Origin: Nitrosopolaris sp035691865 | Lineage (GTDB): Archaea > Thermoproteota > Nitrososphaeria > Nitrososphaerales > Nitrososphaeraceae | Reading direction: 5' to 3' | Assembly (NCBI GenBank): GCA_035691865.1 | Contig: DASSIM010000023.1 | Coordinates: forward strand, 1 to 64,000 | DNA length: 64,000 nt | In this document: one piece after another, positions 45,518 to 53,794 of the stretch | How positions within the stretch are numbered: the first letter of the stretch is position 1 | Layout of the letters: every line of letters starts with the position of its first letter | Position numbers and translations under genes: made by a program | Notes under the pieces: model-generated | What the model was told of the DNA's origin: nothing | The model's input: only the letters and a program-made list of their open reading frames with translations | The model's database searches: none

Positions 45518-47050
45518 TTGAAAGTATCAATCATCGACCTGGGTTTTAACTCCGCTAAATTAGTGAATTATTATGTTAATCGCAACAACAATTCGTTCAA
45601 GGCTTACGAACAGGAAGGAGCAAAAGTTAGACTTGGCCAAGGTCTGCACCACTCTGGCAGCCTCGGCCGCGAGCCCATACAACGTACAATTCATACCTTA
45701 AAATTATTCCGTGATATAATCAATTTTCAGTGCATAAAGTCTGTATTATCTATTGCTACGAGTGCGGTGAGGGAAGCAAACAATAAGAAAGATTTTCTTC
45801 ATGAAGTTCTTCAAAGCACCGGTTTTCGTTTTAGAGTATTGTCCGGAAAAGAAGAAGCTCTCTACTCTTATCTAGGAGCGCTCCAGTCAACTTGCATCCC
45901 CACCGCTCTCTTTTTCGATTTAGGTGGCGGGAGTTTGGAATTAGTATACACAGAAAATTTCAAGATCAAAAAATTAATTTCATTACCGTTGGGGGCACTA
46001 AGAATGTCACAAAGCTACAGCGACTACGGAGGAAGGTTAAGTAAGAAGAATTATTTCAGAATGGAAGAACACATAATCAATGCTCTTCCTGATAGAAAAG
46101 GGCTCGATATCAGCCCTAACACTACACTCGTGGGGGTAGGCGGAACACTACGAGCTATGGCAAGATACGATCAGCAAACAAAGACGTACCCCCTTGATAA
46201 AATTCACAATTACAGGATAGACTTTGACCATATTCGCTCAATCAACAGTACATTTCGTAAAATGAATTCATATGAAATTGCCAAAATTGATGCTGTGGGT
46301 AGCAATCGAGCAGAAACAATTACGGTCGGCTCAGGTATAATAAAGGTACTAATGCAAAAGCTTGAATTCGAATATATTCTGGTGAGTGCACGAGGGCTTC
46401 GGGAAGGGGTTCTCTCTGCTTTCTTGCAATGTTCTAAAAGCTATTACTCACAAGAGGTCAATCAAAATCAAATTCAGAGCCATGTTAAACATTGCTGCAA
46501 GCCAGAGAAGATTCCAGAATACACGTATTCTCTAGTCGAACCATTACACTCATTAGGATTAATGGAAGAGCGAGAATATGAGATATTGGCTCATGCTATT
46601 AAACAGGTCTCGGGAATGCCTTCTAGCACTAACCTGCACAATTTGTTTTATATGATTATTGACGAAGATAACAGGCACCTCAGTCATCGAGAACATCTAA
46701 TTTTGGCATTGTCAATAATTCGTACGAAGAAAGCCAAAACCGCAAATTGGCTTTTTGCAAGATACAGCTCAATCATGCAGCCGCAGAATAGAAAATCTAT
46801 CGAAAAAATTGCAGCCTGTCTTTCCATATCGGAAATTATCGAAAGGACTAAATCGAAAGTCAGATTTGTCAAATGTAGCCAAAAGGCAATTGTTCTGAAT
46901 TTCATAGCAGCAAAGTATAGCGCCTTTCCTCTAACTCTGATAGAAAGTGGCTTGAAAAACTTTAAGGAAGCGTTCGATATTCCTGTCACTTATTCTATCT
47001 CTCCCGCCCCTGATAGAGATTTATCTAAGAAGCAAATTGTTCATGAGTGA
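45518..47050 (+). CDS. ppx: Exopolyphosphatase, Ppx/GppA family
   Basis: The 510-residue protein belongs to the ASKHA fold. It has the phosphate-1-like motif IIDLGFNSAKLV, SIATSAVREANNKKDF, and the nucleotide/polyphosphate motif LFFDLGGGSLELV near 138-150, then VGVGGTLRAMARYD and VSARGLREGVL. The last 190 residues are an HD-like helical domain as in long Ppx proteins. It would release phosphate from polyphosphate ends or hydrolyse pppGpp. It starts at TTG 45518. Its TGA overlaps the GTG of the next gene, so it heads an operon with two P-loop kinases. Confidence 0.9.
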   Translation: MKVSIIDLGFNSAKLVNYYVNRNNNSFKAYEQEGAKVRLGQGLHHSGSLGREPIQRTIHTLKLFRDIINFQCIKSVLSIATSAVREANNKKDFLHEVLQSTGFRFRVLSGKEEALYSYLGALQSTCIPTALFFDLGGGSLELVYTENFKIKKLISLPLGALRMSQSYSDYGGRLSKKNYFRMEEHIINALPDRKGLDISPNTTLVGVGGTLRAMARYDQQTKTYPLDKIHNYRIDFDHIRSINSTFRKMNSYEIAKIDAVGSNRAETITVGSGIIKVLMQKLEFEYILVSARGLREGVLSAFLQCSKSYYSQEVNQNQIQSHVKHCCKPEKIPEYTYSLVEPLHSLGLMEEREYEILAHAIKQVSGMPSSTNLHNLFYMIIDEDNRHLSHREHLILALSIIRTKKAKTANWLFARYSSIMQPQNRKSIEKIAACLSISEIIERTKSKVRFVKCSQKAIVLNFIAAKYSAFPLTLIESGLKNFKEAFDIPVTYSISPAPDRDLSKKQIVHE

Positions 47051-47787
47051 GTAAAAGAGTTAAAGAAAAGTTGAAAAGAGTGCTGCAAAGCAAGAAAATG
47101 GAGACAAAAGGAAAACTGGTAGTGGTTGAAGGTATCGACGGATCAGGAAAATCTACACAGATTCATTTACTTGAAAAGTGGCTGAGATTCAGAGGCGTGC
47201 AAGTTTTTTTGACCGAGTGGAACTCATCTGACTTGGTCAAACAAATTACATCTAAAGGCAAGAAAAAAGGCACACTTATGCCAACGACGTTTAGTTTGCT
47301 ACATGCGACCGACTTTGCGGATAGATATGAGAGGAATATCTTCCCTTTGGTTCAGGCAGGGTATATAGTATTGGCGGATAGATATGTATACACTGCCTAT
47401 GCTAGAGATATGGTTAGAGGCTGCGACCCGAGATGGGTTCATGAAGTTTATGACTTTGCAATAAAGCCGGACCTCGTCTTTTATTTCAAAGTACCTATCG
47501 ATGTTGCAAGCGAACGGATACTAGCCGGCAGGCCTAAGTTAAAGTACTATGAGGCTGGGATGGATTTGAACTTAAGTAATGATCTTTATGAAAGTTACAG
47601 AATCTTCCAAAGCCGAATTATCGATCAGTATGAATCTATGATCCAGTCAGAAAAGTTTTTCCAAATAGACGGTACTTCAGGTATCGAAGAACAACAACAA
47701 TTAGTAAGAAAAGAAATTGCGGAAATAATCCCACAAGTCAAAGGACCAACACATATAGTCAAGAAACGGGTGATGAAAGATGAATAA
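47047..47787 (+). CDS. tmk: Thymidylate kinase-like P-loop kinase (1)
   Basis: The 246-residue protein has a canonical P-loop, VVVEGIDGSGKSTQI at residues 25-39, the DRY-type motif VLADRYVYTAYARD near 116-129, and PDLVFYFKVPIDVASERI near 149-166, as in dTMP kinases. The lid differs from bacterial Tmk (AGRPKLKYYEAGMDL). Classical Tmk phosphorylates dTMP. Here the gene is translationally coupled to ppx and to a second paralogue, which suggests a link with polyphosphate or phosphate supply rather than only dTTP synthesis. Start is GTG 47047, overlapping the ppx stop. Confidence 0.82.
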   Translation: MSKRVKEKLKRVLQSKKMETKGKLVVVEGIDGSGKSTQIHLLEKWLRFRGVQVFLTEWNSSDLVKQITSKGKKKGTLMPTTFSLLHATDFADRYERNIFPLVQAGYIVLADRYVYTAYARDMVRGCDPRWVHEVYDFAIKPDLVFYFKVPIDVASERILAGRPKLKYYEAGMDLNLSNDLYESYRIFQSRIIDQYESMIQSEKFFQIDGTSGIEEQQQLVRKEIAEIIPQVKGPTHIVKKRVMKDE

Positions 47788-48583
47788 TTTACGGCAGTTA
47801 AGACAGCCCCGTGACAGGCAGATTGAGTATTATGGTAAGGGTCTGCCATATTTGGAAGAAACCAGGATTAAAGGCCGACTCATTGTTATAGAAGGACCCG
47901 ACGCATCAGGGAGAAGTACTCAGATTTTGAGGATAACTTCTAAACTTGAGGCAGACGGTCATGCTGTTCTAAATACGGGCCTGAGGAGATCGGAACTAAT
48001 AAGTCAAGGGATACTTGAAGCCAAAAGAAATTTTGTTTTGGGAAAAAGAACTCTTAGCCTTTTTTACGCTGCTGATTTTGCTGATCAACTGGAGAATAAG
48101 ATAATTCCGGCACTACGTTCAGGTTACATAGTTCTCGCTGACAGGTATATCTATACGCTAATGGCGAGGGATGCAGTCAGAGGAATTAGCATTAGGTGGT
48201 CTCACAATCTATTTGGTTTCTCCATCAAACCAGATCTTGTATTTTATCTAGATGTAGATCCCAAGGAGCTAGTACATAGGGTTTTCCAAAAAAAAGCATC
48301 GCTAGATTATTACGAATCAGGAGCAGACCTTGGGCTTTCCGATAATATGTTTGAATCATTCCTGATTTATCAGCGCTTAGTCGCAAGGGAATTTCGCAAA
48401 ATACAAAAAAGATACGGTCTTGTGTTCATAAACGGAAATAGATCTATAGAAGAGATTGGTATAGAATTGCAAAAAAAAATTGACGACTTTGTGAATTCTC
48501 GCAGTTTTACTGGTACTAATGAATTAGGGCTTATTCGAGGCAAGATTTTGCATGGACGTAAGACGCAACTGTATCAAACATAA
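47780..48583 (+). CDS. Thymidylate kinase-like protein with altered Walker A (2)
   Basis: The 267-residue protein is a paralogue of the preceding kinase: VIEGPDASGRSTQI in place of the P-loop, VLADRYIYTLMARDAVRGIS, KPDLVFYLDVDPKELVHRVF, and YYESGADLGLSDNMFES. The essential Walker A lysine is replaced by arginine (DASGRST; codon AGA), which usually destroys or strongly reduces ATP hydrolysis or transfer. It may therefore be a regulatory or scaffold subunit of the first kinase. An N-terminal extension of about 30 residues is polar. It starts at ATG 47780, eight bases inside the end of the upstream gene. Confidence 0.75.
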   Translation: MNNLRQLRQPRDRQIEYYGKGLPYLEETRIKGRLIVIEGPDASGRSTQILRITSKLEADGHAVLNTGLRRSELISQGILEAKRNFVLGKRTLSLFYAADFADQLENKIIPALRSGYIVLADRYIYTLMARDAVRGISIRWSHNLFGFSIKPDLVFYLDVDPKELVHRVFQKKASLDYYESGADLGLSDNMFESFLIYQRLVAREFRKIQKRYGLVFINGNRSIEEIGIELQKKIDDFVNSRSFTGTNELGLIRGKILHGRKTQLYQT

Positions 48584-48696
48584 TGCTGCTCAGTCTTCGT
48601 AGATAATCATCAAATAATAAGATTCCCATTTTCAGAACGTATGAGAGAGGCCTTCATATTCCTACAAAATCGGATAACGAACAACGAAACAAAGAA

Positions 48697-48891
48697 TTGT
48701 CTTCATTTTCTTCTCGAAGCCAAACATTATCTAGCTTGATTGCGAATGAATTTGCTGAAGCCTCCTGCGATCTACGCCTGTCAGCTCTAATCGGTTTGGG
48801 AGCTGGGTTTATTATAACAATGGTTATTAATATTGGGGAGCGCTTGCTGGTTTCAAGAGTGGTAAGGTTCAGTGTAGGAATTAAAGAATGA
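48697..48891 (+). pseudogene. pstC: pstC fragment (C-terminal end of phosphate permease)
   Basis: The 64-residue frame ends with LSSLIANEFAEASCDLRLSA and LIGLGAGFIITMVINIGERL. This matches the last periplasmic loop and final membrane helix of PstC (typically SYIANEFGEA...HYSALIALG). The preceding 200 or more residues of PstC are absent. It lies directly before the decayed pstA and points the same way, as in a pst operon. Confidence 0.7.
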
Positions 48892-49337
48892 TGTGAAGAC
48901 TGATCTTACTAGACACAGAGTCATCAATAAGCTCGATATTGTGTTTGCAATTACATGTGTTATTGTTGCAAACTTGTGAAATGTTTTGATAGAAGTAATA
49001 AGCATCGGTTTATCAGCCATTAGCATAGAATTCGCGACGCAATCTCCAGGTGCTATTGGCTCGTAGTCGGGTTAGAATCATCGATTTGAGCATATTCGCA
49101 GGTATTTATCATTCAGAATTTGCAGGAAATGAGATATTTCCATCTTTACTGAGGATCTACAACGATGTTCGTACTGGGCTACCTTCATCAGTCATAGGCA
49201 CAGTTGGATGAATATTACTCATGCTCGCAATTGGTTCATTCTCAGTTTGGGAAGATACGAGTAGTACTGAGTCACGGAAGAGACTCAAGATCGTTCCAAA
49301 TTCGATACTCGAAGCAGGTCATTCGGAGAGGATTTAG
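48888..49337 (+). pseudogene. pstA: pstA, decayed phosphate permease
   Basis: Several frames together read like PstA: RHRVINKLDIVFAITCVIVA, then SPGAIGS, then YHSEFAGNEIFPSLLRIYND with VRTGLPSSVIGTVG, then LAIGSFSVW and LKIVPNSILEAGHS. Stops and frameshifts occur throughout, and much of the first half and the end are missing. The order and the pairing with the pstC fragment and intact pstB leave little doubt about the identity. Confidence 0.75.
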
Positions 49338-49438
49338 AATAAGAGCTACGATCGCAGATGGGTAAAATGCGACTATATTGTCTATGTTATCTATATATGC
49401 AATAAATAATTATCAGATTGGAGAAATAAAAATAGCAT

Positions 49439-50278
49439 TTGGGCAACGAGGAGGAACCTGGTAGATTAGTACTTAGCCAGGGCCCTGAGCATATTCTGAA
49501 GGAAGAGCTACAATTAAGGAAGAATTACAAGGTCTCTATTAAGAAGCTTGAAGCATGGTTCGGAACCAAACAAGTGATAAAAGATGTTAGCTTAAATATT
49601 AAAGAGAACACTATTACTGCCGTTATAGGACCTTCAGGTTGTGGTAAGACTACACTTATTCGATGTTTGAATCGCATGCATGAGATGACCCCGAGCTCAC
49701 ACACAAGGGGTCAAGTTATTATTGACGGTATCGATATTTATGAGCGAAATATAGATCCTGTTATTATTAAAAGACGTATCGGAATGGTCTTTCAAAAGCC
49801 AAATCCATTTCCCACCATGAGCATTTATGATAATGTTGCGGCAGGTCTAAAGCTAAACGGTGTCAAAGATATACAACTTATTGATGAAATTGTTAAAGAA
49901 AGTCTCCAAGGGGCTGGCATATGGGAGGAGGTAAAAAACGAACTTGACAAGCCGGGCATGGGGTTATCGGGTGGTCAGCAACAGCGTCTATGCATTGCGA
50001 GGGCACTTGCCATGCAACCAGAAGTCTTATTGATGGACGAACCTACATCCGCATTGGATCCGATGGCATCTTCTAAAATTGAAGAACTTGTTCATGATTT
50101 GAAACAAGAGTTAACGATAATTATTGTGACACATAACATGCAACAGGCCGCACGAATATCTGACTATACTGCTTTTATGTATCTTGGGGAGCTAGTGGAA
50201 TATGGACCAACGAAAAAGATATTTGAGAATCCCGAAAAAGAGCTCACAGAGCGCTATATATCTGGTAAGTTTGGCTAG
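49439..50278 (+). CDS. pstB: Phosphate ABC transporter ATP-binding protein
   Basis: The 279-residue ATPase has Walker A GPSGCGKTTLIRCLNRMHEM, the PstB-specific RRIGMVFQKPNPFP, signature GLSGGQQQRLCIARALA, Walker B VLLMDEPTSALDP and the switch His in IIVTHNMQQAARISDY. An N-terminal extension of about 30 residues precedes the core. It would energise phosphate uptake with PstA/PstC. Both permease genes beside it are broken, so it must pair with other permeases or be idle. Start TTG 49439 keeps the extension; the core would also be complete from a later start. Confidence 0.93.
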   Translation: MGNEEEPGRLVLSQGPEHILKEELQLRKNYKVSIKKLEAWFGTKQVIKDVSLNIKENTITAVIGPSGCGKTTLIRCLNRMHEMTPSSHTRGQVIIDGIDIYERNIDPVIIKRRIGMVFQKPNPFPTMSIYDNVAAGLKLNGVKDIQLIDEIVKESLQGAGIWEEVKNELDKPGMGLSGGQQQRLCIARALAMQPEVLLMDEPTSALDPMASSKIEELVHDLKQELTIIIVTHNMQQAARISDYTAFMYLGELVEYGPTKKIFENPEKELTERYISGKFG

Positions 50279-50307
50279 AAAATCTAATTTGGTTAGGAAT
50301 CATTTTT

Positions 50308-50961
50308 TTGACTAGACTCTTGGATCTTGGTATTGACCGTATCCGGAACATTATAATGGATATGGCAAGATTATCAGAGCAATCAGTGTTCACATCCATT
50401 GACTCTTACGACAAAGGAACCAATGTAAAAAAACAAATATTTGAGTGGTCAGAAAAACTTCGTGTTCTACAAGATGAAACAGCCGACCTTGCAATTGAAT
50501 TAATTGCACGCTACCAACCTGTCGCCACCGATCTACGGTTTATTAGGTCCTGCATGGAGATTGCGTACGGCTTTTCTCGTTTTGGACGTTATGCATATGA
50601 CATTGTAGAGGTACTTGAAACAATAGGGCATATCAATGACTGCGATAAGACTGCTGTACTGGGGATGGCGAATACTGTGAGAGAAATGATCTTGCTCAGC
50701 GTGGAAGCACTTCAATTACGAGATAAGAATGCCTCTGTTAAACTCTATGAAATGGATGATACGGTTGATGCTTTATACAGAAAATATTTGCGTGAGGTTA
50801 TCACTCAACAAAGCGATCTAGATAAGAAGGAAACGAATCCTCGTTGTTATATCTCTGCCTTACTAATATTGAGGTATTTGGAAAGAATTTCAGACCATGC
50901 TTGCTATATTAGCGACTCCATTCATTATATCATGACGGGAAGGTCAAGTCCAAGACGTTAA
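50308..50961 (+). CDS. phoU: Phosphate-specific regulator PhoU
   Basis: The 217-residue all-helical protein has the two PhoU repeats. The first includes LDLGIDRIRNIIMDMARLSE and ELIARYQPVATDLRFIRSCM. The second includes RYLERISDHACYISDSIHYI, with the conserved acidic metal-binding positions. PhoU restrains phosphate import through PstB and signals phosphate status. It follows pstB by about 30 bases, so it is probably co-transcribed. Start is TTG 50308. Confidence 0.92.
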   Translation: MTRLLDLGIDRIRNIIMDMARLSEQSVFTSIDSYDKGTNVKKQIFEWSEKLRVLQDETADLAIELIARYQPVATDLRFIRSCMEIAYGFSRFGRYAYDIVEVLETIGHINDCDKTAVLGMANTVREMILLSVEALQLRDKNASVKLYEMDDTVDALYRKYLREVITQQSDLDKKETNPRCYISALLILRYLERISDHACYISDSIHYIMTGRSSPRR

Positions 50962-51038
50962 CTATATAGTATATTACTTCGTGTAAAGATATATGATTAA
51001 TTATCAGAATATGTTTATTTAAGCAACCCTCAAGATGC

Positions 51039-51404
51039 TTGTTGAGTCGCCTATCTGACGAAAATGAAGTACGTAAAATACGGTTTACAGGTAGGTCTAC
51101 ATACATACTATCCTTGCGTAAAAGATGGATGAGTGAGATGCATCTTAAACCTGGCGATCCGGTAACGATAATTCGTGAATCCAATAATTCTTTGTCCATA
51201 GTCCCTAATGCCGCAAAAAGTCTTGGTTCAGATAACATAGTAACTGCATTAATGTTGCAGGACGAAAGCAGCAATTCGTTAAAACGTAAGGTTGTGTCCA
51301 TGTATTTGGCAGGATATAATATTATGCACCTGAAATCAAAGAGTGGAAGAATAAATTCTTCTCAACATGATGCGATCAGAGAAGTGGTGCGAATAGAGCT
51401 ATGA
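51039..51404 (+). pseudogene. AbrB-PhoU phosphate regulator, truncated after the DNA-binding domain
   Basis: The 121-residue product keeps the swapped-hairpin AbrB domain (VRKIRFTGRSTYILSLRKRW, MHLKPGDPVTIIRESNNSLS) and the start of the linker that leads to the PhoU domain (RINSSQHDAIREVVR). Thaumarchaeal relatives are about three times longer with a complete PhoU domain. Here the frame stops and runs into the convergent HIT gene, overlapping it by six bases. It may still bind DNA but has lost the sensor part. Start is TTG 51039. Confidence 0.7.
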
Positions 51405-51842
51405 CAATTCGACACGTTCTTTTATACTTTCAAGCATTGAATCCATCTTCTCAGAAGTAATCTTTGGTCGGTTCCTAAACATTAAATGAACTGGTCCTGC
51501 TCCGTCACCATTCATACGCGGGATAAGGTGGATATGGACATGTAATATCTCCTGTCCGGCTTCTAAGCCATTATGTATTGCTATAGTTGAAGCCTTGACA
51601 CCTGCCGCCTCTTCCACTGCTGGAGTTACAATCCTTAGCAAATCAAATATTCCAGCTGAAAACTCCCTATTCATATCCTGTACTTTAGAATAATGCCTTT
51701 TTGGAATGATCAGAGTGTGCCCTACAGATAAGGGAAAAGCATCTAGGAATGCAACAGCTTTATCATTCTGACTAATAATTCTTGCAGAAATGTTACCATC
51801 AACAATTTTGCAAAAAGTACAATTCTCATCTAATGTTTTCAA
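51399..51842 (-). CDS. HIT-family nucleotide hydrolase
   Basis: A 147-residue HIT protein with the triad HVHIHLIPR near residues 101-109 and the N-terminal CTFCKIVDG, which is a zinc-site signature in many HIT enzymes. It also has LSVGHTLIIPKRHY near 38-51. HIT proteins hydrolyse nucleotide phosphoramidates or dinucleotides. It converges with the truncated phosphate regulator. ATG 51842 fits the family. Confidence 0.93.
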   Translation of the reverse strand: MKTLDENCTFCKIVDGNISARIISQNDKAVAFLDAFPLSVGHTLIIPKRHYSKVQDMNREFSAGIFDLLRIVTPAVEEAAGVKASTIAIHNGLEAGQEILHVHIHLIPRMNGDGAGPVHLMFRNRPKITSEKMDSMLESIKERVELS

Positions 51843-52773
51843 TGATAACTAAGAATGATCTGTGCCATATTTATAAAATACTAAGAAACGATCTGAAGAA
51901 CAAATTATTTTCTCTATGGTAGACATTTGGGTGAAAAATAAGAAGGTATAAGAATCGTATTTAGCTTACAAATCTGGGAAGTTTGCGATCTCCTGACAGT
52001 CCTATCACGGATAGAAATTTCATATTCCGACAATGTCTGTGCACCTATAATCTTGGGATCTCTCTGCCAAGTCTGTAAGATTCTGGGATACGCCTAATGT
52101 AGCCAAATTTGCACTAATTATTTTAATAATCCTCAGAAAACGTACGATAATATAAAATAATGCATTTATAGATTGAGTAATTAACAATAATTCGTGTCAT
52201 GTCCACAAAGTGTTTTCCCGTATCCAGACTTGTCCGCAATAATGTCAAAAAAGTAGAACAGCAGCTATGGATATCTTCTGGGACAACACAACCCTGGCCT
52301 AACAGAAAACTGGAGATTGAAGAAGGGGTATTACCTAATGTATCGTAAATCATCTATCAATATTCGAAATACTAGAGTCAAAAAAAGCGAACTTTTAATC
52401 TAATAAATCCAAATGTGATCATGTGTTGAGAATATTTTCATCAATCAACGCATTTCATCGCCAAGAATGGAATGGGGTGCTCCACTTGTTCAAAGAATCA
52501 ATAGATCATGGTGTGTGATTACCAACAGATTACACAGACTATAAATGAAGTGAATATGCAATTGCCTAAGTTATGTATTAGAAACATTGAAATAAGTTTA
52601 CAAAATACGATTCGAATTTTAGCTATTGATCGAGACAATCTCTAATTATAGAAATAAGTGTTGATACATCAGATAATTCTAAAACATGATCTGATAGCAA
52701 CCTACTACATTATCATATGCATCAATCTTGACAGTCTTGGATATCGGCAGCTAAAAATCTATAATAATTGCAA
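51843..52773. other. Stretch without intact genes, left part of a decayed kinase locus
   Basis: No intact frame. The bases just left of 52774 may hold the sensor domain of the broken histidine kinase that follows, but it is too degraded to read. No RNA seen. Confidence 0.35.
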
Positions 52774-53238
52774 AAGGAATTTCTCGATATAGCGGCTCAA
52801 GAATTACGAACGCCTTCGAGCCGATACTATGATTAATTGTTGTTCTACGGTCCTAGAGAGCCGATATTATTTTTAAAGAAGCAGATAAAAAAAGATTAAC
52901 TCAGGATATATTCAATCTGTTAACTAAAGGCCGCTAAATTCATAGAGAAAGGCGGTAGAACTGCACCTATAATTAGATAAGAAGAGTGACAAGACAACGG
53001 TCCTCAAAAGCTTGCCATTGTTAATCTCAAAGATTCTGGGACAGCAACAAATCAGCAGATATTGATTGGCATTGATTCGCATCAAAATCGTGTCAAGACT
53101 GATAGGTTTTGGATTGTTTATTTCTAAAAGTATCGTTGAATTTGATCGTGAAAAGATCGGGGTACGAATGATACTGAAGATAATGGAGCAACATTTGCAT
53201 TAAGTCTACAATCAGCAAAAACCAGAGTTAAGCTATAA
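52774..53238 (+). pseudogene. Sensor histidine kinase, decayed
   Basis: Interrupted frames rebuild the kinase core. They read EFLDIAAQELRTPFEPI (HisKA; the phospho-acceptor His of HELRTP is Gln), then AKFIEKGG (N box region), LAIVNLKDSGTATNQQIL (G1 box), GLFISKSIVEF (G2 box), and EDNGATFALSLQSAKTR before a stop at 53238. Stops and shifts are scattered throughout. The pattern matches the large Nitrososphaerales family of soluble or membrane kinases. Confidence 0.75.
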
Positions 53239-53403
53239 TTTAAGATCTATTGTGGTCGAATATTGATAAAAATAATGATGGAGGGTATCCTTAGTATGCA
53301 AGGATTTTGACGCTATATTACATAAAAAACGGTCTTAGAGTTTCATTCGTTGATCCTACTTGAGCATTTCAGAATTTCAAACCCGGGAATAATGTCGTCC
53401 AAT

Positions 53404-53730
53404 TCAATAATTGACACTGAACTCTACAAATTCACCAGTATACTTTTCATAGTTTATATCAATATTATCAACAGTAGCCTTTGGTGGGCCTGCGTGACAC
53501 CATTCTATCACCTGTCCAACATCTTCTTCGTATCCTTCTAAAAGTACCTCTACTCGTCCATCCTTTAGATTACGTACCCAACCTGTTACACCATGACTAG
53601 TAGCTACTATCTGGGTGTTTTGTCGAAAATACACACCCTGCACTTTGCCGAGTACGAAAATATGCGCTCTAATTTTCTTGTTATCAATGTCGTGGCCACT
53701 TTTGGTAAATGAGGATGGAGACGATGTCAA
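53404..53730 (-). CDS. acyP: Acylphosphatase
   Basis: The 108-residue protein holds a full acylphosphatase domain from about residue 20: RAHIFVLGKVQGVYFRQNTQ with the catalytic Arg36 in the phosphate loop, THGVTGWVRN-like SHGVTGWVRNLKDGRVEVLL with the catalytic Asn, then YEEDVGQVIEWCHAGPPKA. It hydrolyses acyl phosphates such as carbamoyl phosphate and acetyl phosphate. A TATA box lies 28-37 bases before TTG 53730, which supports that start and a polar 20-residue extension. Confidence 0.93.
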   Translation of the reverse strand: MTSSPSSFTKSGHDIDNKKIRAHIFVLGKVQGVYFRQNTQIVATSHGVTGWVRNLKDGRVEVLLEGYEEDVGQVIEWCHAGPPKATVDNIDINYEKYTGEFVEFSVNY

Positions 53731-53757
53731 TATGACTAACCACTTTCTATAGGTAGA

Positions 53758-53767
53758 ATATATATAA
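53758..53767 (-). promoter_or_regulatory. TATA box of the acylphosphatase gene
   Basis: An ATATATATAA run sits 28-37 bases before the TTG start, on the minus strand. Confidence 0.45.
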
Positions 53768-53794
53768 ACTCTGGTTGGAGAAAAAAAAGCTTGG

